A DNA stretch of 19,051 nt, from the NCBI GenBank assembly GCA_009925965.1, contig RFPW01000025.1, forward strand, positions 1-19,051, read 5' to 3'. A program made the translations under genes and the position numbers. Positions within the stretch are counted from its first letter, which is position 1; each line of letters opens with the position of its first letter. This DNA comes from Betaproteobacteria bacterium (lineage in GTDB: Bacteria; Pseudomonadota; Gammaproteobacteria; Burkholderiales; Burkholderiaceae_E). Under the pieces are notes generated by a model. The model searched no databases and had not been told where the DNA came from. It worked only from the letters and a program-made list of their open reading frames with translations. Below are positions 1-6,590 of the stretch, one piece after another.

Positions 1-16
1 CGCCTGGAGCTTTCCC

Positions 17-307
17 GTGACTACTCGACGCGAATTTTTCAAGATTGTCCCGATCGTTTCATTGGCTGCCACCGCCTCAACCGGTTTCGCCCAAGCCAAA
101 GTCGATCCCAAAGACGCACAGGCCACTTCGCTTGCCTATGTGGAAGATGCAACCACCAGCAAGCACGCCAAATATGTCAAGGGCAATGCATGTAGCAACT
201 GCCAGCTTTATCAGGGTGCGGCCGCTCCCTGGGGCGGCTGCCCGATCTTCGCCGGCAAACAAGTTGCCGCTAAGGGCTGGTGCTCGGCCTGGGTCAAGAA
301 AGCCTGA
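17..307 (+). CDS. High-potential iron-sulfur protein (HiPIP), exported
   Basis: This 96-residue protein is a small periplasmic one-electron carrier holding a [4Fe-4S] cluster. Four cysteines, C59, C62, C75 and C89, have the C-x2-C-x12-C-x13-C spacing typical of short HiPIPs, and aromatic residues (Y53, Y65, W72, W88) lie around them. The N-terminus has a twin-arginine motif, T-R-R-E-F-F-K (residues 3-9), then a hydrophobic stretch to about A25, with cleavage likely near A25-A27. This fits export of the folded cluster protein by Tat. The start is GTG at 17, with GGAG at 6-9 as ribosome binding site. A start further upstream, outside the window, cannot be fully excluded. It converges on ugpC with a 32-base gap. 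HiPIPs donate electrons to cytochrome oxidases or photosynthetic reaction centres; the partner is not visible here. Confidence 0.93.
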   Translation: MTTRREFFKIVPIVSLAATASTGFAQAKVDPKDAQATSLAYVEDATTSKHAKYVKGNACSNCQLYQGAAAPWGGCPIFAGKQVAAKGWCSAWVKKA

Positions 308-339
308 TTGAAGCCTTAGGATTCCCGTTCAATTCCCGT

Positions 340-1416
340 TTAAGGCGCCGCATTGTCGATGCGGCGACCGGTTCGGGCGTCAAAATAATGCAATTTTGAC
401 GGGCTGATTCGCAAGGAGACCCGCTGTCCGGCACTTGGCGCCGGGCGGGAAGCCTCCTGGCGCACAATGAAGGACTCGGCGCCCACAAGGCCATGGATCA
501 AGCGCTCGGCCCCGAGCATTTCGATGACCTCGACAGCGAAGGGCCAGAGCGATTCGGATGGGGGGGAGTCGACTATCACAGCATCCTCGGGGCGCACTCC
601 GAGAACAACGTTCGCCCCCTGAACGACGGTACGCGGCGCAGCAGCCCCCAAAGCAGCCCCAAGCCCAGCCGCATTGCGCAGCAGGTTCATTGGTGGCGAA
701 CCGATAAAACTCGCGACGAACAAACTCGCGGGGCGCTCGTACACCGACTCAGGCGTGCCACTCTGTTCGATGGCGCCCGCATTCATCACGATCATCCGTT
801 CGGCCAACGTCATGGCCTCGACCTGATCATGCGTTACAAACAGGGTGGTCGTTCGTAGCTGAGCATGAAGACGGCGAATTTCCAACCGGGTCTGCGCCCT
901 TAAGCGAGCATCCAGATTGGATAAAGGCTCGTCAAACAGAAAGACTTTAGGCTTGCGAACGATTGCGCGCCCCATCGCCACTCGCTGGCGCTGGCCACCC
1001 GATAATTCGCGGGGCCTGCGGGCGAGCAACTCCGAGATTTCGAGAATCTGAGCGGCATGACCGACGCGGCGCTCGATCTCGTCGGACGCGAACCCTGCAA
1101 TCCGCAATCCGTAGGACATGTTCTGGAACACCGTCATATGCGGGTAAAGCGCATAGTTCTGAAAAACCATTGCAATATCGCGCTGTGCGGGTTCAAGCCG
1201 GTTGATGACGCGACCATCAATCTGGATCTCGCCACTCGAGATGTCCTCGAGGCCCGCAACCATGCGTAACAAGGTGCTCTTACCGCATCCGGATGGGCCG
1301 ACAATCACGACAAATTCGCCATCGGCAATCTGCGCATCCAGACCCGCGATCACCGGAACGGCCCGCACGCCCTGTCCATACTGCTTGCTCACCCGATCAA
1401 AGGACAAGGAACCCAT
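340..1416 (-). CDS. ugpC: sn-glycerol-3-phosphate ABC transporter, ATP-binding subunit UgpC
   Basis: This is the cytoplasmic ATPase of the UgpBAEC importer, 358 residues. All nucleotide-binding motifs are present: Walker A G-P-S-G-C-G-K-S (40-47), Q-loop at F-Q-N (85-87), signature L-S-G-G-Q-R-Q (138-144), Walker B V-F-L-F-D-E-P (158-164) and switch His196. A MalK/UgpC-type TOBE region follows from about 240 to the end, with V-L-G-V-R-P-E-D at 271-278. I chose ATG at 1416. It lies two bases after the last base of the ugpE stop codon, has GAGAAA just upstream, and gives the usual family N-terminus M-G-S-L-S-F. A longer frame from TTG at 1449 would overlap ugpE and add 11 unlikely residues. It is the last gene of the operon; no ugpQ phosphodiesterase gene follows, unlike in E. 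coli. Confidence 0.95.
   Translation of the reverse strand: MGSLSFDRVSKQYGQGVRAVPVIAGLDAQIADGEFVVIVGPSGCGKSTLLRMVAGLEDISSGEIQIDGRVINRLEPAQRDIAMVFQNYALYPHMTVFQNMSYGLRIAGFASDEIERRVGHAAQILEISELLARRPRELSGGQRQRVAMGRAIVRKPKVFLFDEPLSNLDARLRAQTRLEIRRLHAQLRTTTLFVTHDQVEAMTLAERMIVMNAGAIEQSGTPESVYERPASLFVASFIGSPPMNLLRNAAGLGAALGAAAPRTVVQGANVVLGVRPEDAVIVDSPPSESLWPFAVEVIEMLGAERLIHGLVGAESFIVRQEASRPAPSAGQRVSLRISPSKLHYFDARTGRRIDNAAP
346..366. repeat. Perfect 8-bp hairpin at the 3' end of ugpC
   Basis: The arms CGCCGCAT (346-353) and ATGCGGCG (359-366) pair perfectly around a 5-base loop. The hairpin covers the last codons of ugpC and sits 39 bases after the HiPIP stop. Neither strand has a real T-run after the stem; on the ugpC strand only CCTTAAA follows. 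It may stabilise or weakly terminate either of the two converging transcripts, but it does not meet the pattern of a strong intrinsic terminator. A 9-base direct repeat ATTCCCGTT (321-329 and 332-340) fills the gap beside it. Confidence 0.45.
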
Positions 1417-1417
1417 A

Positions 1418-2275
1418 CTATTTCTCAGAATCGACAAGGCCGCGGACAAACCATTTCTGCATCAAAAGCACCACCGCTGCTGGGGGCAACATGGCAAGGA
1501 TCGCAGTGGCCATCACGATGTTCCAGTCAGTCCCCGCGTCACCCCCCGTCAGCAGTCGCTTGATGCCGAGAACGATGGGCAACATCGTCTCATTGGTCGT
1601 CATTAGCAATGGCCAGAGATATTGGTTCCAACCATAGATAAACTGGATCACGAAGAGCGCGGCGATACTGGTCGCTGATAACGGAAGCAAGTGATCACGA
1701 AAGAACTGCAGAGGGCTGGCACCATCAATCCGTGCGGCTTCGACCAGCTCGTCGGGCACCGTCAAAAAGAATTGGCGAAACAAGAATGTCGCTGTTGCGG
1801 AGGCCATCAGCGGCACAGTTAGCCCGGTCATCGTGTTGAGCAAGCCCAAACTCGCCACCACGGAATAGGTCGGCCCAATCCGCACTTCAATGGGCAACAT
1901 CAGGGTCACGAAAATCAACCAGAAACAGGCCGTACGAAACGGAAACCGAAAAAAAACGATCGCGAAGGCCGAAAGTAACGAGATCACGATTTTTCCGAAC
2001 GCAATGATGAGTGCGCTCGCAAGGCTCACCGCCATCATCGGCCAGGCCGGCGCGACGCGGCCGCCGTTATTCAGAACACCGCCCCAAAACGCGGCCCGAT
2101 AGTTCTCTGCCATCGAATCGCCCGGCCAGAGCGACATCGGTGCGTTCTGAACGATGTCTTGCGCCGTCTGCGTCGAGGCGATCACAACCACATAGAGCGG
2201 GAAGCCGACGATCACGACTCCCAGCACCAGCGTGAGATGGGTCAGGACGGTGAGTGCAGGGCGATTTTCAACCAT
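1418..2275 (-). CDS. ugpE: sn-glycerol-3-phosphate ABC transporter, permease UgpE
   Basis: This 285-residue inner-membrane permease pairs with UgpA to form the translocation channel. About six hydrophobic segments can be seen, at roughly 10-33, 82-105, 115-130, 150-168, 200-225 and 255-272. The conserved cytoplasmic coupling loop (EAA motif) that docks on UgpC lies at 179-199 and begins E-A-A-R-I-D-G-A. This is the carbohydrate-uptake-1 type of permease. The start is ATG at 2275, without a clear Shine-Dalgarno sequence, so translation may depend on coupling with ugpA, whose stop lies 34 bases upstream. The length matches the family norm of about 280 residues. The order B-A-E-C is that of enterobacterial ugp operons, which supports this role over a generic sugar transporter. 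Confidence 0.94.
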   Translation of the reverse strand: MVENRPALTVLTHLTLVLGVVIVGFPLYVVVIASTQTAQDIVQNAPMSLWPGDSMAENYRAAFWGGVLNNGGRVAPAWPMMAVSLASALIIAFGKIVISLLSAFAIVFFRFPFRTACFWLIFVTLMLPIEVRIGPTYSVVASLGLLNTMTGLTVPLMASATATFLFRQFFLTVPDELVEAARIDGASPLQFFRDHLLPLSATSIAALFVIQFIYGWNQYLWPLLMTTNETMLPIVLGIKRLLTGGDAGTDWNIVMATAILAMLPPAAVVLLMQKWFVRGLVDSEK

Positions 2276-2309
2276 GGGTAGTTGGCGACTTGCTTAGTCG
2301 GCCATCGCG

Positions 2310-3191
2310 TTAGTAATGAACCCGTCGCTCGATAAAGCGAAATTGAACGATGGTGAGGCCAATCACGATCACCATCAGAATCACAGACTGTGCCGCCGAC
2401 CCACCCAGGTCCAGCGCTTTGAAGCCATCGTAATAGACCTTATAAACCAGGATCGCCGTATCTCTCCCCGGTCCGCCATGGGTGGCCGCATCCACCACGG
2501 CGAACGTATCGAAAAATGCGTAAATGATGTTAATAACTAGCAAGAAAAAAGCGGTCGGCGACAGCAACGGAAAAACGATCGTCCAGAACCGCCGCCATGG
2601 GCCCGCACCATCGATCGCAGCGGCTTCGATCAGACTCTTCGGGATGCTTTGCAAGCCCGCCAGAAAGAACAAAACGTTATAAGAGATCTGCTTCCAGACG
2701 GCGGCCATCACAATCAGGGCCATTGCATGATTGCCAACGAGCAAGGGGTTCCACGCCAACCCCCATTCGCGCAACACATGGGTCACAACGCCCACGGACG
2801 GCGCAAACAAAAAGAGCCAGACCACCCCGGCGATCGCAGGCGCTACGGCATAGGGCCAGATCAGCAGCGAACGATAAACCCAGGCGCCCGCGACCACGCG
2901 ATTGGCCAATACGGCGAGCAGGAGCGACGAGGAAAGGCCCAACACCGCAACCAGAATCGAAAAAATCGCAGTAACCTTGAACGATGCGAGGTAAGTCGCG
3001 TCATTCCAGAGGCGTTCGAAATTCTCGCCTCCCACGAACTGGACCGATGTCCCGAATGGATCCTGAGATAGCAGGCTCTGGTAGAGCGCCTGGCCTGCAG
3101 GCCAAAAGAAGAAAATCAAAACGATCGCGAGTTGGGGCGCCATCAGCGCCCAGGGTAACCCGCGTGAATTAAATCGAACGCGCTTGTCCAA
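2310..3191 (-). CDS. ugpA: sn-glycerol-3-phosphate ABC transporter, permease UgpA
   Basis: This 293-residue inner-membrane permease is the partner of UgpE. Hydrophobic segments lie near 15-36, 72-98, 108-130, 155-178, 208-230 and 265-284. The EAA coupling loop spans 189-209 and begins E-A-A-A-I-D-G-A. The only start that gives the usual family N-terminus (M-D-K-R-V-x-F) is TTG at 3191, because a stop codon lies three codons further upstream. Only a weak ribosome binding site is visible. The gene begins 27 bases after the ugpB stop, so expression from the ugpB promoter is likely. Transport specificity (glycerol-3-phosphate or glycerophosphodiesters) is inferred from family resemblance and gene order and was not tested. 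Confidence 0.94.
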   Translation of the reverse strand: MDKRVRFNSRGLPWALMAPQLAIVLIFFFWPAGQALYQSLLSQDPFGTSVQFVGGENFERLWNDATYLASFKVTAIFSILVAVLGLSSSLLLAVLANRVVAGAWVYRSLLIWPYAVAPAIAGVVWLFLFAPSVGVVTHVLREWGLAWNPLLVGNHAMALIVMAAVWKQISYNVLFFLAGLQSIPKSLIEAAAIDGAGPWRRFWTIVFPLLSPTAFFLLVINIIYAFFDTFAVVDAATHGGPGRDTAILVYKVYYDGFKALDLGGSAAQSVILMVIVIGLTIVQFRFIERRVHY

Positions 3192-3218
3192 AACCGTTCA
3201 AGCGCATGGCTTGGCCCC

Positions 3219-4595
3219 TCAGGATTTGTTCGCGCTCTCGAAACGCTCAAGCTGCTCGTTGCCGCGCTTGACCGCTTCATCGAGGCCTTCTTTAGCCGAC
3301 TTTTTGCCCGCCCAAATCTGCTCGAGCTCTTCGTCCATGATCGCGCGGATCTGGACGAAGTTACCCAGCCGAATCCCACGGGATTTATCGGTGGTCTTGC
3401 GGATCATCTGATTCACGGCGATGTCCGTTCCGGGATTGGCCTTGTAAAAACCCGACTTATCGGTCATCTCGAACGCTGCCATCGTGATCGGCAGATAGCC
3501 CGTGGTCTGATGGCTCTTGGACTGGACATCGGCCTTGCTGAGGTAACTGAAAAAGGCCGCCACGGCGCGATACTCTTCCGCTTTCTTCCCGGACATCACC
3601 CAGAGGCTTGCGCCGCCAATAATGGTGTTCTGCGGTGCACCGGTGACGTCGGGGTAGTACGGCAGGGTTGCCGCACCAAAGGCGAACTTGGCATTGCGCT
3701 TGACGTTGGCGTACATCGCCGAGCTACCCGTCGTCATCGCACATTCACCCGAGATAAACGGCGCATCGCCCGCGCCGCCGCGGCCCTTGTAAACAAACAA
3801 TCCCTGCTTGGACATGTTGGCCAGATTCTCGATATGGCGAACATGCAAGGGGGTGTTGAAGGCCAGACGCGTATCGAGTCCGTTGAAGCCATTACGCTTG
3901 GTTGCAAATTCAACGTTGTGCCAGGCTGAAAAACTCTCGAGCTGGGTCCAGGTTTCCCACGAGGTCGTGAAGGGGCACTTGTGACCGGTGGCTTTGAGCT
4001 TGGCCGCCGCCAGCGCCACTTCAGGCCAGGTGGTCGGTGGGCGCGCCGTATCAATACCAGCGGCCTTGAACGCATCCTTGTTGAACCAGAAAATCGTTGT
4101 CGAACTGTTGAAAGGGAGGCTCAACATTTCGCCCTTTGGCGACGTGTAGTAACCCGCCACGGCGGGCACATAGGCGCTGGGATCGAACTTCTCACCCGCG
4201 TCTTTCATGACTTTACCGACCGGCACAACGACGCCCTTACTCGCCATCATGGTGGCGGTGCCGACTTCAAAGACCTGCAGAATGTGCGGCGCATTACCCG
4301 CCCGAAACGCCGCGATTGCGGCCGTCATCGACTCATCATAAGTGCCTTTAAACGTTGGCACGACCTTGAATTCCTTCTGACTTTCATTGAAGTCTTTAGC
4401 CAGGCCGTTGACCCATTCGCCCAAGGCACCGCCCATGGAGTGCCACCACTGCACTTCCACCTCGGCATGAGCGGGTGCCGCAAACCCCATCACCACGGCC
4501 GCCGTCAACGTACTCGTCAGGGTAGATAAAACCCCGGCCATGCGGCGGGTTGTGGTGCGCAATGTCGACCATGCAGGCATGCCAGTTCGGCTCAT
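3219..4595 (-). CDS. ugpB: sn-glycerol-3-phosphate-binding periplasmic protein UgpB
   Basis: This 458-residue substrate-binding protein captures glycerol-3-phosphate or glycerophosphodiesters in the periplasm and delivers them to UgpA/UgpE. The N-terminus has basic residues (R13, R17, R18), a hydrophobic core, and a cleavage site after A-H-A (about residue 44). The mature protein opens with V-E-V-Q-W-W-H-S-M-G-G, characteristic of UgpB in the extracellular solute-binding family 1. Further family features are the N-S-S-T-T-I-F-W-F-N-K region and a G-G-A-S-L-W-V-M segment. The ATG at 4595 has GGAG seven bases upstream, which settles the start. It is the first gene of the operon. The 92-base leader before it holds a Pho-box-like element and a perfect inverted repeat, listed separately. 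The protein is slightly longer than the E. coli homologue, mainly because of the long signal region. Confidence 0.95.
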   Translation of the reverse strand: MSRTGMPAWSTLRTTTRRMAGVLSTLTSTLTAAVVMGFAAPAHAEVEVQWWHSMGGALGEWVNGLAKDFNESQKEFKVVPTFKGTYDESMTAAIAAFRAGNAPHILQVFEVGTATMMASKGVVVPVGKVMKDAGEKFDPSAYVPAVAGYYTSPKGEMLSLPFNSSTTIFWFNKDAFKAAGIDTARPPTTWPEVALAAAKLKATGHKCPFTTSWETWTQLESFSAWHNVEFATKRNGFNGLDTRLAFNTPLHVRHIENLANMSKQGLFVYKGRGGAGDAPFISGECAMTTGSSAMYANVKRNAKFAFGAATLPYYPDVTGAPQNTIIGGASLWVMSGKKAEEYRAVAAFFSYLSKADVQSKSHQTTGYLPITMAAFEMTDKSGFYKANPGTDIAVNQMIRKTTDKSRGIRLGNFVQIRAIMDEELEQIWAGKKSAKEGLDEAVKRGNEQLERFESANKS

Positions 4596-4607
4596 GACAA
4601 CTCCAAA

Positions 4608-4644
4608 GAAAGAAGAGATCCGCTAGCGTGGCATCTCTTCTTTC
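4608..4644. repeat. Perfect 12-bp inverted repeat in the ugpB leader
   Basis: The arms GAAAGAAGAGAT (4608-4619) and ATCTCTTCTTTC (4633-4644) are perfect inverse complements around a 13-base spacer. The spacer itself contains the 8-base palindrome CGCTAGCG (4621-4628). The repeat ends 12 bases before the ugpB ATG, next to the Shine-Dalgarno GGAG (complement of 4601-4604). It could be a DNA operator, or an RNA hairpin affecting ugpB translation or mRNA stability. The stem is AT-rich and no clean U-tract follows, so a terminator for the upstream FAH-family gene is less likely. Confidence 0.75.
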
Positions 4645-4651
4645 CGAGTTG

Positions 4652-4669
4652 ATGACAGTTTGCTGAAAC
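4652..4669 (-). promoter_or_regulatory. Candidate Pho box (PhoB site) upstream of ugpB
   Basis: On the minus strand this reads GTTTCAG-CAAA-CTGTCAT: an exact CTGTCAT half-site, and a 4-of-7 match exactly 11 bases earlier, with an A-rich 4-base spacer. The Pho box consensus is two CTGTCAT-like repeats at 11-base spacing. It lies 56 bases upstream of the ugpB ATG, on the correct strand. In E. coli ugpB is an established PhoB target. No convincing -10 hexamer could be identified downstream, so the promoter itself is unassigned. Confidence 0.6.
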
Positions 4670-4687
4670 CGGGGTCGACTTTAGAAA

Positions 4688-5503
4688 TCAACTGATCCGG
4701 ATCGACAAATCCGGCAAGCGATCGATCTTGCAGAGGATGAGATCACCTCTAACGACAGGACCGACGTTTTCTGGGGTACCCGAGTAAATAATGTCCCCGG
4801 GAAAGAGTTCGTTGGCTGCCGAGAGCCTGGAAATCTGTTCGGCGACCGACCAGATCATGTGCGACAGCGTCGCGCTCTGCTTGGTGACCCCGTTGACCTG
4901 CAACGAAATGTTCTCACCGCGAAAATGCCCCACCATCGCCACCGGATGGATCGGTCCGATTGGCGCAGAACGGTCGAACGATTTGCCGATTTCCCAGGGT
5001 TTTTTCTCGTCCGCCAACAGCCGCTGAAGGTCGCGCCGGGTCATGTCGAGCCCCAGTGCGTAGCCATAGACAAGGTCGAGTGCCCGATCGATCGGGATGT
5101 CCTTGCCGCCCGACTTGAGCGCCGCCACCAACTCCACCTCGTAGTGATAATTCTTGGTCAGCGATGGATAGGGATGATCACCCACCGTTCCCGGCGTCAC
5201 AAACTGAATCGCGTCAGTCGGTTTCTGAAAAAAGAAGGGCGGTTCGCGGGTCGGGTCAGAACCCATTTCGCGCGCATGGGCCGCGTAGTTGCGACCGATG
5301 CAATAGATTCGGCGAACGGGGAACACGTCGGTGGTTCCAACGATCGGAATCGTTGTTGACGGGACCCGAAACGGCATTCCGGGGCTTTGGTTTTGGGCAT
5401 TTGCAGAGACGCTCATTGCAGCGGCCGCAGTGCCTGTGGCAGCCATCGCCACCCCTAATTTCATTCCTTCGCGGCGGGAAAGTGGGGTCATCATCCGGGG
5501 CAT
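4688..5503 (-). CDS. Fumarylacetoacetate-hydrolase-family protein with Tat signal peptide
   Basis: This 271-residue protein has an FAH-family hydrolase/isomerase/decarboxylase fold. The domain starts at about residue 65 (Y-C-I-G-R-N-Y-A-A-H-A-R-E). Metal-binding acidic residues are E122 and E124 (in Y-E-V-E-L) and D153 (in G-L-D-M-T-R-R-D). The late G-D-I-I-Y-S-G-T-P-E-N-V-G-P motif is at 236-249. Most relatives are cytoplasmic, but the N-terminus here has S-R-R-E-G-M-K (9-15), an Ala-rich hydrophobic stretch, and A-N-A before Q37, a good twin-arginine signal peptide. ATG at 5503 has AGGAG seven bases upstream. A longer frame to 5782 runs through dppB on the other strand and is rejected. The substrate is unknown. 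The gene is divergent from the Dpp-type importer and is followed by ugpB after 92 bases. Confidence 0.88.
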   Translation of the reverse strand: MPRMMTPLSRREGMKLGVAMAATGTAAAAMSVSANAQNQSPGMPFRVPSTTIPIVGTTDVFPVRRIYCIGRNYAAHAREMGSDPTREPPFFFQKPTDAIQFVTPGTVGDHPYPSLTKNYHYEVELVAALKSGGKDIPIDRALDLVYGYALGLDMTRRDLQRLLADEKKPWEIGKSFDRSAPIGPIHPVAMVGHFRGENISLQVNGVTKQSATLSHMIWSVAEQISRLSAANELFPGDIIYSGTPENVGPVVRGDLILCKIDRLPDLSIRIS

Positions 5504-5567
5504 CGCCTGTCTCCTGTTAAATTTGCAATTTCGGCACTCTAGACGATCTCGAGCGTTCACTAAACGC
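5504..5567. promoter_or_regulatory. Divergent intergenic region between FAH-family gene and dppB
   Basis: These 64 bases must hold at least the minus-strand promoter for the FAH-family gene and probably the plus-strand promoter for the dpp operon. The Shine-Dalgarno AGGAG for the FAH gene is clear on the minus strand. No convincing -35/-10 pair was found for either direction. A 5-bp inverted repeat, GCGTT (5553-5557) and AACGC (5563-5567), directly abuts the dppB ATG. dppB has no evident Shine-Dalgarno sequence. Confidence 0.4.
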
Positions 5568-6548
5568 ATGCCCATTTTTTTGCTTAACCGACTGCTCCAG
5601 GCGAGCGGCGTTCTGGTCTCGGTCGCCTTCCTGGCGTTCTTGCTGTTCCAGTACGTGGGTGACCCAGTGATCTTCCTGCTCGGGCAGGACGCGACCCCGC
5701 AACAGATTCGCGAATTACGCAGCGCCCTAGGGCTGGACCAATCGTTTCTGGTCCAATTCCAGCACTTTCTCGGGAACGCCATTCAGGGCGAATTTGGGAT
5801 CAGCTTGCGCCAAGGTACCAAGGTGTCGAAGCTGATCGCCGAGCGACTGCCGGCAACTCTGGAATTAGCGACGATCGCGGCGCTGCTGGCGTTGGCTGCC
5901 GGGATCCCGATGGGGGTTTACGCCGCCCTTCGAGCGGGCCGCTTCAGCACCCAGGTCCTGATGACGATTTCGCTGTTGGGCGTGTCACTCCCGACGTTTC
6001 TGATTGGCATCCTGTTGATTCTGCTTTTTTCCGTCAACCTTGGCTGGTTGCCGAGCTTTGGTCGTGGTGACACCCTCCAACTCGGCTGGTGGAGTACGGG
6101 TCTACTGAGCGTCGCAGGCTGGAAGCACATCGTTCTCCCCGCCACCACGCTGGCGATTTTTCAGCTCACGCTGATCATGCGACTGGTGCGCGCCGAAATG
6201 CTCGAGGTGCTTCGGACCGACTACATCCGCTTCGCTCGCGCCCGCGGTCTTAGCAACCGCGCGATTCACTTTGGGCATGCGCTACGCAATACCCTGGTAC
6301 CGGTGATGACGATCACAGGCCTGCAGCTCGGTGGTCTGATTGCGTTTGCGATCATCACCGAAACCGTGTTTCAGTGGCCCGGGATGGGGCTCTTGTTTAT
6401 TCAGGCGGTGAGCTTTGCCGATATCCCCGTGATGGCAGCCTACCTCTGCCTGGTCTCTCTTATTTTCGTCACGATCAATTTGATCGTTGATCTGCTCTAT
6501 GTGCTGGTCGACCCCCGCATTCGCATCGACCGGCCCCGAAAAGCTTGA
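5568..6548 (+). CDS. dppB: Peptide/nickel/opine-type ABC transporter permease (DppB-like)
   Basis: This 326-residue inner-membrane permease belongs to the Dpp/Opp/Gsi group. An N-terminal membrane helix (about 8-30) comes first. A periplasmic loop with G-Q-D-A-T-P-Q-Q-I and F-G-I-S-L follows, and five more hydrophobic segments lie near 97-120, 131-157, 187-207, 248-270 and 290-315. The cytoplasmic coupling segment is at about 212-245 (T-D-Y-I-R-F-A-R-A-R-G-L). The C-terminal Y-V-L-V-D-P-R-I-R is the usual family ending. I chose ATG at 5568, which gives a normal N-terminus; the open frame continues upstream into the FAH gene on the opposite strand. No good ribosome binding site is seen. It is the first gene of a four-gene operon. 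The solute is unknown: dipeptides, glutathione and nickel are all used in this family. Confidence 0.92.
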   Translation: MPIFLLNRLLQASGVLVSVAFLAFLLFQYVGDPVIFLLGQDATPQQIRELRSALGLDQSFLVQFQHFLGNAIQGEFGISLRQGTKVSKLIAERLPATLELATIAALLALAAGIPMGVYAALRAGRFSTQVLMTISLLGVSLPTFLIGILLILLFSVNLGWLPSFGRGDTLQLGWWSTGLLSVAGWKHIVLPATTLAIFQLTLIMRLVRAEMLEVLRTDYIRFARARGLSNRAIHFGHALRNTLVPVMTITGLQLGGLIAFAIITETVFQWPGMGLLFIQAVSFADIPVMAAYLCLVSLIFVTINLIVDLLYVLVDPRIRIDRPRKA

Positions 6549-6552
6549 TCCT

Positions 6553-6590
6553 GTCCGCATGAACCCGTCCGCATGAACCCGTCCTCATGA
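6553..6590 (+). repeat. Tandem 14-base repeat forming two chained mini-frames before dppC
   Basis: The unit GTCCGCATGAACCC occurs at 6553-6566 and 6567-6580, followed by a degenerate third copy that contains the dppC start. Each unit carries an ATG. The first opens a five-codon frame (6559-6576, M-N-P-S-A) whose TGA overlaps the next ATG as ATGA. The second opens another (6573-6590, M-N-P-S-S) whose TGA overlaps the dppC ATG at 6587 as ATGA. No Shine-Dalgarno sequence precedes dppC, so termination-reinitiation from dppB through these frames is conceivable. The repeat itself most simply arose by slippage duplication of the start region. Confidence 0.7.

Noticed and set aside
1417..1449. TTG start for ugpC at 1449
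   Set aside because: It would overlap the ugpE coding end by 32 bases. The ATG at 1416 directly after the ugpE stop matches the family N-terminus.
4608..4644. Inverted repeat read as an intrinsic terminator for the FAH-family gene
   Set aside because: The stem is AT-rich, the loop long, and the following bases (CTTTGGAG) lack a T-run. Its place beside the ugpB ribosome binding site suggests a leader element instead.
5331..5567. Upstream extension of the dppB frame
   Set aside because: It runs antisense through the FAH-family signal region and adds residues unlike any permease N-terminus. ATG at 5568 gives the normal family start.
5504..5782. Upstream extension of the FAH-family frame on the minus strand
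   Set aside because: It is antisense to dppB. The ATG at 5503 has a good Shine-Dalgarno sequence and gives a clean Tat signal peptide.
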